A stretch of DNA of 32,187 nucleotides from contig CAJQLD010000015.1 of assembly GCA_905479095.1 (NCBI GenBank), forward strand, positions 1-32,187. The letters are read 5' to 3'. Source of the DNA: an uncultured Flavobacteriaceae bacterium. GTDB lineage: Bacteria; Bacteroidota; Bacteroidia; Flavobacteriales; Flavobacteriaceae. The notes below the pieces were generated by a model, which made no database searches, was not told the origin of the DNA, and saw only the letters and a program-made list of their open reading frames with translations. Made by a program: the position numbers and the translations under genes. Positions 24,801 to 31,843 of the stretch are shown here, one piece after another; the first letter of the stretch is position 1, and every line of letters starts with the position of its first letter.

Positions 24801-25283
24801 GACACTTTCCATATATTTAGGGTCATAAGTCACATACGGATCCTCCATATTGACCCAATACCCCATTTTTTGAGTAAGATCATTCCAAATATCGGTGTAA
24901 CGCATGACCGCTTTTCTACAGGCTGCATTATAATCTTCAACAGAAATAGTTTTACCGATATCTTCTTTGGTAATTCCGAGTTCTTTTTCAACGCCCAATT
25001 CAATCGGGAGTCCGTGCGTATCCCAACCTGCTTTACGTTTTACTTGGAACCCTTTCATTGTTTTATAGCGTGGAAATATATCTTTAATGGCACGCGCTAA
25101 GACATGGTGTACTCCTGGCAAACCATTTGCGGAAGGAGGTCCTTCAAAAAAAACATAAGGGGTTTTTCCGTCTCTAGTGGTGATACTTTTGTTAAATATA
25201 TCATGGTCTTCCCAAAACTTTAGCATTTCATCTGCTATGTTTGGTAAGTTAAGTCCTTTATAATCAGGAAATGTCGCGCTCAT
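21876..25283 (-). CDS. ileS: Isoleucyl-tRNA synthetase
   Basis: 1135 residues, the long (eukaryote-like, type 2) form, about 200 residues longer than E. coli IleRS. It charges tRNA-Ile and edits valine. Class I signatures: the HIGH-like PGVHHVLAR around residue 56-63 in GPPSANGLPG, and KMSKR at 682-686 in DKNGQKMSKRLGN; the large CP1 editing domain contains GTGIVHTAPTFGADD; VDVWFDSGSMPYAQWHYP-type sequence lies before KMSKS. The C-terminal anticodon and extension domains follow. The type 2 form is usually associated with natural tolerance to mupirocin (family knowledge, not tested here). First gene of the ileS - dksA-like - lspA operon, with a TAATTTTG promoter box just upstream. Confidence 0.98.
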   Translation of the reverse strand: MSATFPDYKGLNLPNIADEMLKFWEDHDIFNKSITTRDGKTPYVFFEGPPSANGLPGVHHVLARAIKDIFPRYKTMKGFQVKRKAGWDTHGLPIELGVEKELGITKEDIGKTISVEDYNAACRKAVMRYTDIWNDLTQKMGYWVNMEDPYVTYDPKYMESVWWLLKQIYNKNLLYKGYTIQPYSPKAGTGLSSHELNQPGTYQDVTDTTIVAQFKATTASLPEFLQNEGPILFLAWTTTPWTLPSNTALTVGPKIEYVLVKTYNQYTFEAANVVVAKALVGKQFSGKFKEVDATDGLEGYQSSDKAIPFYVVKSFIGKDLVGITYEQLLDYALPHDHPENAFRIISGDFVTIEDGTGIVHTAPTFGADDAIVAKQASPEIPPLLVKDKDDTLVPLVDLQGRFRPEVAEFAGRYVKNEYYPEGEAPERSVDVELAIKLKTENKAFKVEKYKHSYPNCWRTDKPILYYPLDSWFVKVTDVKDRMFALNQTINWKPKSTGEGRFGNWLANANDWNLSRSRYWGVPLPIWRTEDGKEEICIGSVEELKSEMQKAVQAGVLENAIFEDFVVGDYSLENYAKIDLHKNIVDAIILVSPSGQPMHRESDLIDVWFDSGSMPYAQWHYPFENKDLIDQNKAFPADFIAEGVDQTRGWFYTLHAIGTMVFDSVAYKNVVSNGLVLDKNGQKMSKRLGNATDPFETLSTYGADATRWYMISNANPWDNLKFDTEGIEEVKRKFFGTLYNTYSFFTLYANIDKFRYAEADIPTKERPEIDRWILSELNSLTEKVDAYYADYEPTKAARVISEFTQEYLSNWYVRLSRRRFWKGEYQTDKISAYQTLYTCMLTIAKLSAPIAPFFMDRLYLDLNSVTNKETFESVHLADFPSVNTSLINKDLERKMEQAQTISSLVLSLRAKEKIKVRQPLQKIMIPVSSAAQKEEILAIADLVKHEVNVKEIELLEDASDILVKQIKPNFKTLGPRFGKDMKLIANAINNLQPSDIKQIEENGVLAIEINGKSINLERSDVEITSQDIEGWLVANQGATTVALDVTISETLKDEGIARELVNRIQNLRKDSGFDVTDRIEVFLQKEAHIENAIKQNLDYIKLETLTEELQVVAQLDKGIEVSFDTIETKLYIQKSK

Positions 25284-25304
25284 TGTTCATTGTTATTAAG
25301 GTCG

Positions 25305-25312
25305 CAAAATTA
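25305..25312 (-). promoter_or_regulatory. -7 box of the ileS operon
   Basis: On the minus strand TAATTTTG, followed by CG, matches TAnnTTTG exactly, 21 bases before the ileS ATG. No clear TTTG is found at the proper -33 distance (a TTTG occurs only 11 bases upstream), so only the -7 element is called. Confidence 0.45.
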
Positions 25313-25453
25313 AGAAATTTTAACAAAAAGGCGACGAATAAAGGCGGTCATTTTGCGTTTTGATGGTATTCTTAAAATTGTGCGATCAATTTTGGCTTTA
25401 CATATCACTTAAATACTATTTTTTTAGTAATATTACAAGAGCTAAACCTACCT

Positions 25454-26062
25454 ATGTTGACATCAATTTTAAAAAGTATCTCTTATTTATTTCACCCCCT
25501 ACTGATGCCATGGATGGGTGCTGTATATTATTTTTCGGTTACTCCCGAATATTATTCACCACTAAAAATCAGTTATTGGTTGATTTCAATTATTATTTTG
25601 AGTGTTTTGTTGCCGCTCGTATTGTATTTTATTTTAAATAAATTAAACCAAGCGCAAACCATTCATCTTAAAACCTCAAAAGAGCGGATCTGGCCTTTAT
25701 TATTGAATAGTATGATCATTGGATATCTGTGTGTGGGTGTGTTTCCAGAGCCTCTATGTAAAGAATTACATTATTATTTTTTGGGAATTGTTATAACGAT
25801 TTTGGTGGGTCTGGTATTGGCTATATTAAAATTTAAATCCAGCATTCATATGATGAGCGCTAGTGGAACCTTCTTTTTCATAGTGCTACTAAACTTACAC
25901 TATAGCTATTCATTTATCAGTGCTTTCGTTGTGTTTATTATTATGATGGGCGCAATGGCTAGTTCCCGATTGCATCTAAAAGCACATACGGTAAGAGAGC
26001 TTGTCGTCGGCCTCATTATTGGAGTGACACCTCAACTGTTTCTCTTGAAAAATTGGTTATAG
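25454..26062 (+). CDS. Divergent PAP2-like membrane protein
   Basis: 202 residues with about five or six membrane helices. It carries degenerate versions of the three PAP2 phosphatase motifs in the right order: Lys73-x6-Trp80-Pro81 in place of K-x6-R-P; Ala136-Ser-Gly-Thr139 in place of P-S-G-H; and Ser171-Arg172-x5-His178-x3-Glu182 in place of SR-x5-H-x3-D. The nucleophilic His of motif 3 is kept, while the motif 2 His and the motif 1 Arg are lost. Standard PAP2 enzymes remove phosphate from lipid phosphates; this one may be inactive or altered. The first half (FHPLLMPW) is typical of a Bacteroidota-specific branch. Divergent from ileS, and its stop overlaps the convergent barrel-protein gene by 6 bases. 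Confidence 0.7.
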   Translation: MLTSILKSISYLFHPLLMPWMGAVYYFSVTPEYYSPLKISYWLISIIILSVLLPLVLYFILNKLNQAQTIHLKTSKERIWPLLLNSMIIGYLCVGVFPEPLCKELHYYFLGIVITILVGLVLAILKFKSSIHMMSASGTFFFIVLLNLHYSYSFISAFVVFIIMMGAMASSRLHLKAHTVRELVVGLIIGVTPQLFLLKNWL

Positions 26063-26740
26063 AATATAGAATATAAGACCAATTTTTAAGGAATTGAAAT
26101 CAATTGATTGATTGTTTGTTGTCGAAACCGAATCAAAAACAGAGTTCAAACCATAATAAACATAACCATTCCAAGTGTTATAGCCTACACTAAGCGTAAG
26201 ACCATATTGCCATGCGTTTAGGCCTTCTAAGTTTTTAGAATACAGCCGTTCACTTGCGTCTTCAAAAACAGATTTAGAAGCAAATACATATCCCGCTTTG
26301 ATTCCGGAGTAGATCCTCCAGAATTTATATGTTTCTGAATTAGAGGTGCGCCAACGGAACTCTAAAGGGAGTTCGATAAGGTGTTGAGAAAAGTTGCTCT
26401 TGTTAAAATTACCACCTTGAACAATCTCGTATATAGGTTGAGATGATGTGTCAATTTTTAAATTTTGATTAAATCTATTGTAAGAATACCCGAGTCCTAA
26501 TCCGATAGCAAAATTTCGAGTTTTATTTACTGGAAAATCTCTGATCAGTCCCAAGTGAAATCCTGGTGAAAAACTATTTTGGGTCATCCCTTCTGTCAAA
26601 TTAATCAAGGCATTATACGTTACAGACACATACAATTGGTCTTCTCGATACAGAGAATCCAAAGGTTCAGACTTGTTAGATTGCCCTAAAACGGTTTGAA
26701 GACACATTAAAAAAGAAAATAAAAAAAAGCAATATTTCAT
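26057..26740 (-). CDS. Outer-membrane beta-barrel protein (PorT-like family)
   Basis: About 227 residues from ATG 26740; the signal peptide is MKYCFFLFSFLMCLQTVLGQ. An upstream TTG would add two residues. The mature chain is a series of amphipathic strands (LYVSVTYNALINL, SFSPGFHLGLIRDF, FAIGLGLGYSYNRF, LIELPLEFRWR, WQYGLTLSVGYNTW) ending SLKIGLIFYIL, as in the small 8-strand 'porin family'/OMP_b-brl_2 group. PorT, a type IX secretion/gliding component, belongs to this general group; the overall look and position allow that identity, but I cannot confirm it. The gene is separated from the ExbB/ExbD operon by a terminator and so has its own promoter. Confidence 0.75.
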   Translation of the reverse strand: MKYCFFLFSFLMCLQTVLGQSNKSEPLDSLYREDQLYVSVTYNALINLTEGMTQNSFSPGFHLGLIRDFPVNKTRNFAIGLGLGYSYNRFNQNLKIDTSSQPIYEIVQGGNFNKSNFSQHLIELPLEFRWRTSNSETYKFWRIYSGIKAGYVFASKSVFEDASERLYSKNLEGLNAWQYGLTLSVGYNTWNGYVYYGLNSVFDSVSTTNNQSIDFNSLKIGLIFYIL

Positions 26741-26777
26741 GGACAATTTATTTCTGTATTCCTTCGCTAAATTAAAT

Positions 26778-26810
26778 AAAAAAAGGCATTCTGAATAGAA
26801 TGCCTTTTTA
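26778..26810 (-). terminator. Intrinsic terminator of the exbB-exbD operon
   Basis: A 12-base stem AAAAGGCATTCT / AGAATGCCTTTT with loop GAAT, flanked on the minus strand by a T-run (A-run at 26778-26784 on the plus strand). It lies 20 bases past the last exbD stop. The opposite flank is also T-rich, so it could work on both strands. Confidence 0.85.
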
Positions 26811-26828
26811 AATATTTTTAAAGTGTGA

Positions 26829-27308
26829 TTATTTGATGTTGGTCATCGCATCACCAACTCCAGTTGTATAGTTAATTTTAAGTGCATTCACTTTTCTAAG
26901 TTCTTGCTTTACATCGCCTACGATTCCCATATTAGCATCCTTATCGACTTTAAGTGCCACTGTAAGAAAGGGTATTAATTCTTCTCTAAGGGCCGCTCTT
27001 TCAGAACTAATAAAGGCACCAACTTCTTTAAGGTCTGCGAATTGATCATTCAATTGAACTCTTGCTTCTGTTCCGAATTTCTCATAGCCTGAACTTGGCT
27101 TACCCATGTAGATATAACTTACAGGGTTTTTTTTATCGAGTTTCTCAACTTGATTTGCTACAGGAAGTGCATTTTGAATTTTGAGTGAATTTTCACGCAT
27201 CACAGTAGCCACCATAAAAAAGAATAGCAACATAAATACGATATCTGGAAGCGAAGCCGTTGAAATGGCAGGTATACCTCCCTCTGATTTCTTTTTAAAT
27301 TTTGACAT
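26829..27308 (-). CDS. exbD: Biopolymer transport protein ExbD (second copy)
   Basis: 159 residues: a short cytoplasmic start MSKFKKKSEGGIPAIST, one membrane helix ~21-38 carrying the essential proton-path Asp22 (SLPDIVFMLLFFFMV), and a periplasmic domain ending near KINYTTGVGDAM. It is part of the proton-driven ExbB/ExbD motor that energises TonB and hence receptors such as the two encoded here. It is the last gene in exbB - 4-helix protein - exbD - exbD, 19 bases after the first exbD, followed by a strong terminator. The two ExbD copies differ greatly in their periplasmic parts, so they are not redundant duplicates. Confidence 0.92.
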   Translation of the reverse strand: MSKFKKKSEGGIPAISTASLPDIVFMLLFFFMVATVMRENSLKIQNALPVANQVEKLDKKNPVSYIYMGKPSSGYEKFGTEARVQLNDQFADLKEVGAFISSERAALREELIPFLTVALKVDKDANMGIVGDVKQELRKVNALKINYTTGVGDAMTNIK

Positions 27309-27327
27309 TTTGTTTTTTTAGGTTAAT

Positions 27328-27936
27328 CTACTGAACTTCAGAAAGTTTCTGTGGAAACTCTAATTTAATCTGATCGATCACTGCTTTTAACTTTACTTTA
27401 TTTCCTACAAAACGAGCATCTTTATAATTCTGTTGCATTTCTACAAAGTTCATTTCTCTAAATCCTTGTTGAGGACCGAGTTGAAGCGCTCTTCTGTTAC
27501 GAAGTACATTATAAGCGGCTACTAATTCGTTTTGAACAGATATATAAGCTGCATACGATGTTTCACGTTCGTTTTTTAGTGATATAATTGCTTTGTCTGG
27601 ATTATCGGATGATGTTGGGTCTTTAGGTCCTTGACAATAGGTACAAGACTTATCGCCATTGTTATCCAAAAACTCCACAGCTGCAACTCTCAAATCTTTA
27701 ATTTCCATGAGGTCATCTTCAACAAGTAATTGATCTTTACCATTGAGAAGTACTGTGAAAATATTTTTTTGCTTAATAATGACATCAGGTTGATCTTCTT
27801 CTTCCATAGGAGGAAGTTTACGATTTATTCCAGAGTCTTTTTCTATGGTTGTTGTGACCAAGAAAAAAATCAATAATAAGAAAGCGATATCGGCCATTGA
27901 GCCGGCATTCACTTCTGGTGCGGATCTCTTAGCCAT
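27328..27936 (-). CDS. exbD: Biopolymer transport protein ExbD (first copy, with CxxC insert)
   Basis: 202 residues, longer than the ~140 of E. coli ExbD. The N-terminal segment NAGSMADIAFLLLIFFLVTT contains the membrane Asp16. The periplasmic part has an insertion of about 60 residues beginning with SCTYCQGPKD (Cys98, Cys101), followed by a helical stretch rich in Glu, Gln and Tyr (SYAAYISVQNELVAAYNVLR). The CxxC may form a disulfide or bind metal in the periplasm. Its ATG is one base after the stop of the preceding membrane protein. Role: component of the ExbB-ExbD proton motor. Confidence 0.92.
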   Translation of the reverse strand: MAKRSAPEVNAGSMADIAFLLLIFFLVTTTIEKDSGINRKLPPMEEEDQPDVIIKQKNIFTVLLNGKDQLLVEDDLMEIKDLRVAAVEFLDNNGDKSCTYCQGPKDPTSSDNPDKAIISLKNERETSYAAYISVQNELVAAYNVLRNRRALQLGPQQGFREMNFVEMQQNYKDARFVGNKVKLKAVIDQIKLEFPQKLSEVQ

Positions 27937-27937
27937 A

Positions 27938-28378
27938 TTATTTTACCATTTTTTTAACTCCAAAGCCTAACATAATTCCACCAGCAATAATTGCTAAGAA
28001 ATAAAACAGGTACAGTCCAGCGCCTATTAATCTTGAGCCGTTAGCCGAGAGTATATCACCATCTTTACGAATTGTTTCTACGCCATTAGCAAAGCCAAAG
28101 TAGCAAATTAGTAAGAGTACAACAAAAGCGCCAACGCCCATGAGGGTCTTTTTGAGTCCTGCAGTGTTTGAAACTAAGTTTATTACTGTAAAAGCCAATA
28201 CAGCTACTATCGCAATCGCGAAGATCGCATAAGCCACATACATAAAGGTGTCTATTGACCCGCTGCTTTCACCTGCTTTGATAGCTTCATCTCCTGTAGA
28301 AATTATACTTCCGAGGAAAAAGATTGAAATCACACCGATGACAATAGCTACAATCTTCAATAATTTTTGTATATCCAT
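27938..28378 (-). CDS. 4-helix membrane protein within the ExbB/ExbD operon
   Basis: 146 residues starting MDIQKLLKIVAIVIG, with membrane segments at about 7-27, 44-68, 77-97 and 117-142 and a short conserved-looking loop GVETIRKDGDILSANGSRL between helices 3 and 4. No signature residues for transport or catalysis are evident. The gene lies between exbB (28-base gap) and exbD (1-base gap), so it is transcribed with the motor. This position is common in Flavobacteriia as I recall. A role as an accessory or assembly subunit of the motor is inference. Confidence 0.8.
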   Translation of the reverse strand: MDIQKLLKIVAIVIGVISIFFLGSIISTGDEAIKAGESSGSIDTFMYVAYAIFAIAIVAVLAFTVINLVSNTAGLKKTLMGVGAFVVLLLICYFGFANGVETIRKDGDILSANGSRLIGAGLYLFYFLAIIAGGIMLGFGVKKMVK

Positions 28379-28406
28379 AATTATCTGATTTAGTATTGAG
28401 GTGTTA

Positions 28407-29183
28407 TTATTTTTTGTTTTTTACCAAGATATCCATTAAAGATATAGAGGCATCTTCCATGTCATTTACAATACTATCAATTTTTGAAATGATGTAATTG
28501 TAAAAGACTTGTAATATAATTGCAACAACCAGACCAAATACCGTTGTTAAAAGAGCTACTTTAATACCCCCAGCAACAAGTGATGGTTGCATATCTCCAG
28601 CAGCTTCAATTTTATCAAAGGCCTGAATCATTCCGATTACAGTTCCCATAAATCCTAACATTGGAGCTAAAGCGATAAATAATGAGATCCAAGAAACATT
28701 TTTCTCTAATTGACCCATTTGAACACCACCATAAGCAACCACTGCTTTTTCAGCAGAGTCCAAATCCTCATTAGCACGGTCTAAACCTTGGTAGAAGATC
28801 GATGCGATTGGCCCTTTTGTATTTCTACAAACTTCCTTAGCGGCATCTAAACCTCCAGAAGCTAAAGCACTTTCAACATCTTCAGTTAATTTTTTTGAGT
28901 TAGTCGTTGAAAGATTTAAGAAGATAATTCTTTCAATTGCAATTGCAAGACCTAATATAAGACATAATAAAACGATGCCCATAAAGCCTGGACCTCCTTC
29001 AATAAATCGTTTTTTAAGTTCTTGGTGAAATCCTAATGATTCTGCATCAGCTGATGCTGCATCATCTTGAACTGGATTAACAATTGTAGTAATAACAGAA
29101 CTTGTGTTCATGTTTGTACTCGCACTTACAGACCCGAATGCCATCACGAATGCGATAGCTAGAATTGGAAATAATCTTTTCAT
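28407..29183 (-). CDS. exbB: MotA/TolQ/ExbB-family proton channel protein
   Basis: 258 residues. Unlike E. coli ExbB it has an N-terminal signal-like segment (MKRLFPILAIAFVMAFGSVSA) and a short acidic periplasmic stretch before the first core helix at ~68-88 (GFMGIVLLCLILGLAIAIER). The conserved core then has NVSWISLFIALAPMLGFMGTVIGM and GGIKVALLTTVFGLVVAIILQV, the paired TolQ/ExbB helices that line the proton path. It forms the motor with the two ExbD proteins encoded downstream and energises TonB-dependent transport. It has its own promoter at 29230-29258 and heads a four-gene operon. Confidence 0.95.
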   Translation of the reverse strand: MKRLFPILAIAFVMAFGSVSASTNMNTSSVITTIVNPVQDDAASADAESLGFHQELKKRFIEGGPGFMGIVLLCLILGLAIAIERIIFLNLSTTNSKKLTEDVESALASGGLDAAKEVCRNTKGPIASIFYQGLDRANEDLDSAEKAVVAYGGVQMGQLEKNVSWISLFIALAPMLGFMGTVIGMIQAFDKIEAAGDMQPSLVAGGIKVALLTTVFGLVVAIILQVFYNYIISKIDSIVNDMEDASISLMDILVKNKK

Positions 29184-29229
29184 TGTTATATTCTTGATTT
29201 TATTAAAATAATATTATTAGTTAAGATGT

Positions 29230-29258
29230 TAAAGATATAAAAAAAATGGAATTACAAA
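29230..29258 (-). promoter_or_regulatory. Predicted promoter of the exbB operon
   Basis: On the minus strand TTTG (29255-29258) is followed after 17 bases by TATCTTTA (29230-29237), one mismatch from TAnnTTTG. Spacing and sequence fit the Bacteroidota consensus. It leaves a ~40-base leader before the exbB ATG at 29183. The remaining 29259-29348 is very AT-rich with no gene. Confidence 0.5.
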
Positions 29259-29348
29259 AATTAAAATGAGAAAACTCAGTAAATTATTAATAAAAAATTA
29301 AAAATATATAAGCCAATTGAAGTTAAGTCCTTGTTTTTGGGGCAATTG

Positions 29349-29433
29349 CAGAGAGGAAGGGATTCGAACCCTCGATACGTTGCCGTATACACGCTTTCCA
29401 AGCGTGCGCCTTCGACCACTCGGCCACCTCTCT
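29349..29433 (-). tRNA. tRNA-Ser (GGA anticodon)
   Basis: An 85-base class II tRNA. The 7-base acceptor AGAGAGG pairs with CCTCTCT, discriminator G, D-arm beginning TGGCCGAGTGG, anticodon stem-loop CACGC-TTGGAAA-GCGTG with anticodon GGA (reads UCC/UCU), a long variable arm, and T-arm with GGTTCGAATCC. The terminal CCA is not encoded (CAATTG follows the discriminator). Position 1 is A rather than the more usual G, but it pairs correctly with U72. It sits between the asparaginase and exbB genes. Confidence 0.97.
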
Positions 29434-29496
29434 AGAATTTTAGAAGTCCAAATAAAGAAAAAATAGTTTGATTGCTAAAATTTTTAAGGCCTAATT

Positions 29497-30519
29497 TTAG
29501 GATATTTCGCCACGCAAGTCTGTTTCAAAAACGGTTTTGAACATATTTTCTGGAATCTTGAGTCCTAACATATACATTAATTTTGTGATAGCGGACTCAG
29601 TTGTTATATCGTTCCCAGAAATAACACCTAACTTTTCAAGTAGTTTCCCGGTTTGATATTGATTCATTTGAACACTCCCACCAGCACATTGGGTTACATT
29701 AATTATATAGAGACCTTTAGATAACGCCTTTTCGATTGCTTGTAAAAACCAATCCTCTGTTGTGGCATTACCACTTCCATACGTTTCAATGACAACAGCT
29801 TTTAGGGTTGGAATCTCTAAAACAGATTCTAATACATGCGCTGTCATTCCAGGAAACAGCTTTATTAGCGCCACGTTGGTATCTAATTTTTTATGAACCA
29901 TTAAAGGAGCTTGAGAGTAATTTTTTAGTAATAATTCATGATTGACCTTTAGATGAACTCCCGAACTCAATAGAAAGGGTAAGTTTAATGATGCAAAGGC
30001 CTGAAAATGCTCCGCATTAATTTTAGTCGTTCGGTTCCCTCTATATAATTTATATTCAAAATACAAACCAACTTCTTTGATAACGGCCGTGTTATTGTTT
30101 TGTAATGCGGCGATTTGAATAGAGGTGATTAAATTTTCTTTAGCATCTGTTCTTAAATCTCCTATGGGTAGTTGTGAACCTGTGAAAATTACTGGTTTGG
30201 AAAGGTGTTCTAACATAAAGCTAAGCGCCGATGCAGAGTAACTCATGGTGTCACTCCCGTGGAGTACCACAAATCCATCGAATTTTGCATAGTTTTCTTC
30301 TATTATAGTTGCTATCGCCACCCAGTGTGATGGATTGATATTAGAAGAATCTATGGGTGTTTCAAAAGAGACGGTATCAATATTACAATCTAAGAGATTC
30401 AATTCTGGAATTTTATCTAGTAGTGACGTAAAATCAAATGCATGCAGTGTCGCCGTTATTGGGTCTTTGATCATCCCAATGGTTCCACCCGTATATATTA
30501 ATAAAATTTGTTGGGTCAT
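29497..30519 (-). CDS. ansA: Type I L-asparaginase
   Basis: 340 residues, typical of the cytoplasmic (type I) asparaginase. It hydrolyses L-asparagine to aspartate and ammonia. Both active-site threonine motifs are present: IYTGGTIGM at the N-terminus and VVLHGSDTMSYSAS, with PVIFTGSQLPIGDLRTDAKEN after it; the C-terminal domain has ETYGSGNATTEDW and QCAGGSV. No signal peptide, consistent with type I. The gene starts 4 bases after the TatD stop codon, so the two are cotranscribed; the functional connection is unclear, but this pair is frequent in Bacteroidota as I recall. Confidence 0.94.
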   Translation of the reverse strand: MTQQILLIYTGGTIGMIKDPITATLHAFDFTSLLDKIPELNLLDCNIDTVSFETPIDSSNINPSHWVAIATIIEENYAKFDGFVVLHGSDTMSYSASALSFMLEHLSKPVIFTGSQLPIGDLRTDAKENLITSIQIAALQNNNTAVIKEVGLYFEYKLYRGNRTTKINAEHFQAFASLNLPFLLSSGVHLKVNHELLLKNYSQAPLMVHKKLDTNVALIKLFPGMTAHVLESVLEIPTLKAVVIETYGSGNATTEDWFLQAIEKALSKGLYIINVTQCAGGSVQMNQYQTGKLLEKLGVISGNDITTESAITKLMYMLGLKIPENMFKTVFETDLRGEIS

Positions 30520-30523
30520 TTAA

Positions 30524-31291
30524 TCATCGTTTAAATACATCTTTTGAATTCTGGGTCGTAATCGCTGCAACTTCTTCTTTTGACATTCGATGAATCGTTG
30601 ACAACTTATCCAATACATTTACTATAAAACTACTTTCGTTTCGTTTCCCTCGGTTTGGCGCTGGCGATAAGTAAGGAGAATCTGTTTCTATAACAATATG
30701 CTTTAAGTCAATCCGTTTCAAAAATTTATCGATTCTTCCATTTTGGAAAGTCACAACCCCGCCTATTCCTAGTTTCATATTGTATGAAATTGCTTGCTGC
30801 GCTTGTTCAAAAGTCCCTGTGAAACAATGAAAAATACCATGTAAATCAGCTCCCTTTTCTTCTTCTAAAATTTCAAAAACCTGATCAAATGCCCCTCGAC
30901 AATGAATGACAATGGGTAGCTTATACTGCTTTGCCAATTGAATTTGTTGCCTAAATACTTCTTGTTGTGGTTTTACCAGGCGCTGATCCCAGTAAAGATC
31001 CATACCGATTTCGCCAATCGCTACGAATTTTCGAGATTTCAATTGCTGCTTAACATGGTTCAACTCTTCTAAGTAATCTTCTTTAACATGTGTTGGATGG
31101 AGTCCCATCATTAAAAACATGTTTTCAGGATAACTTTTTTCTAACGCATACATTGATTCTGTATAAGTAGAATCGATTGCAGGGATAAAAAATCGAGTCA
31201 CTCCAGCGGCTAATGCGCGCTCGATGACTTCTGTTCTGTCCTCGTCAAATACTTCAATATAGAGGTGGGTGTGGGTGTCTGTGATTATCAT
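30524..31291 (-). CDS. TatD-family metal-dependent deoxyribonuclease
   Basis: 255 residues, TIM-barrel metallohydrolase. All ligand motifs are intact: DTHTHL at the start, GEIGMDLYWD, VIHCRGAFD, GIFHCFTGT and ETDSPYLSPAP. TatD enzymes have 3'-5' exonuclease activity on DNA and RNA and are implicated in DNA quality control; some members act on D-aminoacyl-tRNA, so the true substrate is open. First gene of the tatD - ansA pair, divergent from the retropepsin-like gene with a 49-base shared intergenic region. Confidence 0.93.
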   Translation of the reverse strand: MIITDTHTHLYIEVFDEDRTEVIERALAAGVTRFFIPAIDSTYTESMYALEKSYPENMFLMMGLHPTHVKEDYLEELNHVKQQLKSRKFVAIGEIGMDLYWDQRLVKPQQEVFRQQIQLAKQYKLPIVIHCRGAFDQVFEILEEEKGADLHGIFHCFTGTFEQAQQAISYNMKLGIGGVVTFQNGRIDKFLKRIDLKHIVIETDSPYLSPAPNRGKRNESSFIVNVLDKLSTIHRMSKEEVAAITTQNSKDVFKR

Positions 31292-31340
31292 AATGTAAAA
31301 GTAAGTTTTTGAATAGTATATTTGTTAAAAATAATTTGAT

Positions 31341-31790
31341 TTGAAAACAACAACTTACTCATTATCTGAATATTTAACTAATAAATCCTATTACAAAATA
31401 AAAATGCACTCTATTGCTTCAAATCACTTTAAAATTATTGTAAAGATTAATGGAACCAAAGGAATATTCATATTAGATACTGGAGCTTCTACTTCTTTCG
31501 TAGATAAGAAACTTGAAGAAAAATTTAAATTAAATACGGAAACTTCAATTATAAAGGCGAGAGGCGCTGGGCCAGATAAAATCGATACGCTTGTCTCAAA
31601 AAACAATCGCATTCGTATTGGAGGCTGGATAACGAACCGTTTCCCAGTAGCCCTAATAGATCTAAGTTATGTGAATGATGCGTTTGATTCAATTGACGCT
31701 TCTCCAGTTGATGGAATTTTGGGAGCCGATATTCTTAAAAAAGGATCTGCGGTGATCGATTACGAAAAACGATATTTATATCTTAAATAG
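31341..31790 (+). CDS. Retropepsin-like aspartic protease (clan AA)
   Basis: 149 residues if translation starts at TTG 31341, or 128 from ATG 31404. I prefer the longer form because the segment SLSEYLTNKSYYKIKM resembles the start of relatives I recall. The catalytic motif is FILDTGASTSF (Asp46 in long numbering), and VDGILGADIL near the C-terminus is the hydrophobic-hydrophobic-Gly element of retropepsins. Only one D-T-G is present, so the active enzyme would be a homodimer, as in retroviral proteases. No signal peptide; cytoplasmic. Substrate unknown. No retroelement features accompany it, so this is a host gene. It converges on the TonB-domain gene across a terminator. Confidence 0.83.
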   Translation: MKTTTYSLSEYLTNKSYYKIKMHSIASNHFKIIVKINGTKGIFILDTGASTSFVDKKLEEKFKLNTETSIIKARGAGPDKIDTLVSKNNRIRIGGWITNRFPVALIDLSYVNDAFDSIDASPVDGILGADILKKGSAVIDYEKRYLYLK

Positions 31791-31797
31791 AGGTCAT

Positions 31798-31825
31798 AAA
31801 AAATCCCGCCGAGGCGGGATTTAAA
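31798..31825. terminator. Intrinsic terminator between convergent genes
   Basis: Perfect inverted repeat AAATCCCGCC / GGCGGGATTT around a GA centre (31801-31822), with A residues before and T-rich sequence after, 10 bases past the protease stop and 19 bases before the 3' end of the TonB-domain gene. Suited to stop transcription from both sides. Confidence 0.85.
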
Positions 31826-31843
31826 TTCTATAATAACTAAATG

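Noticed and set aside
25360-25641. Plus-strand 93-residue ORF ahead of and over the PAP2-like gene.
   Set aside because: Overlaps the PAP2-like gene in another frame; the PAP2 motifs and membrane helices identify the real frame.
31341-31790. Retroviral-type protease as evidence for a retroelement.
   Set aside because: No reverse transcriptase, integrase, repeats or target-site duplications are nearby; clan AA proteases of this kind are normal bacterial genes.
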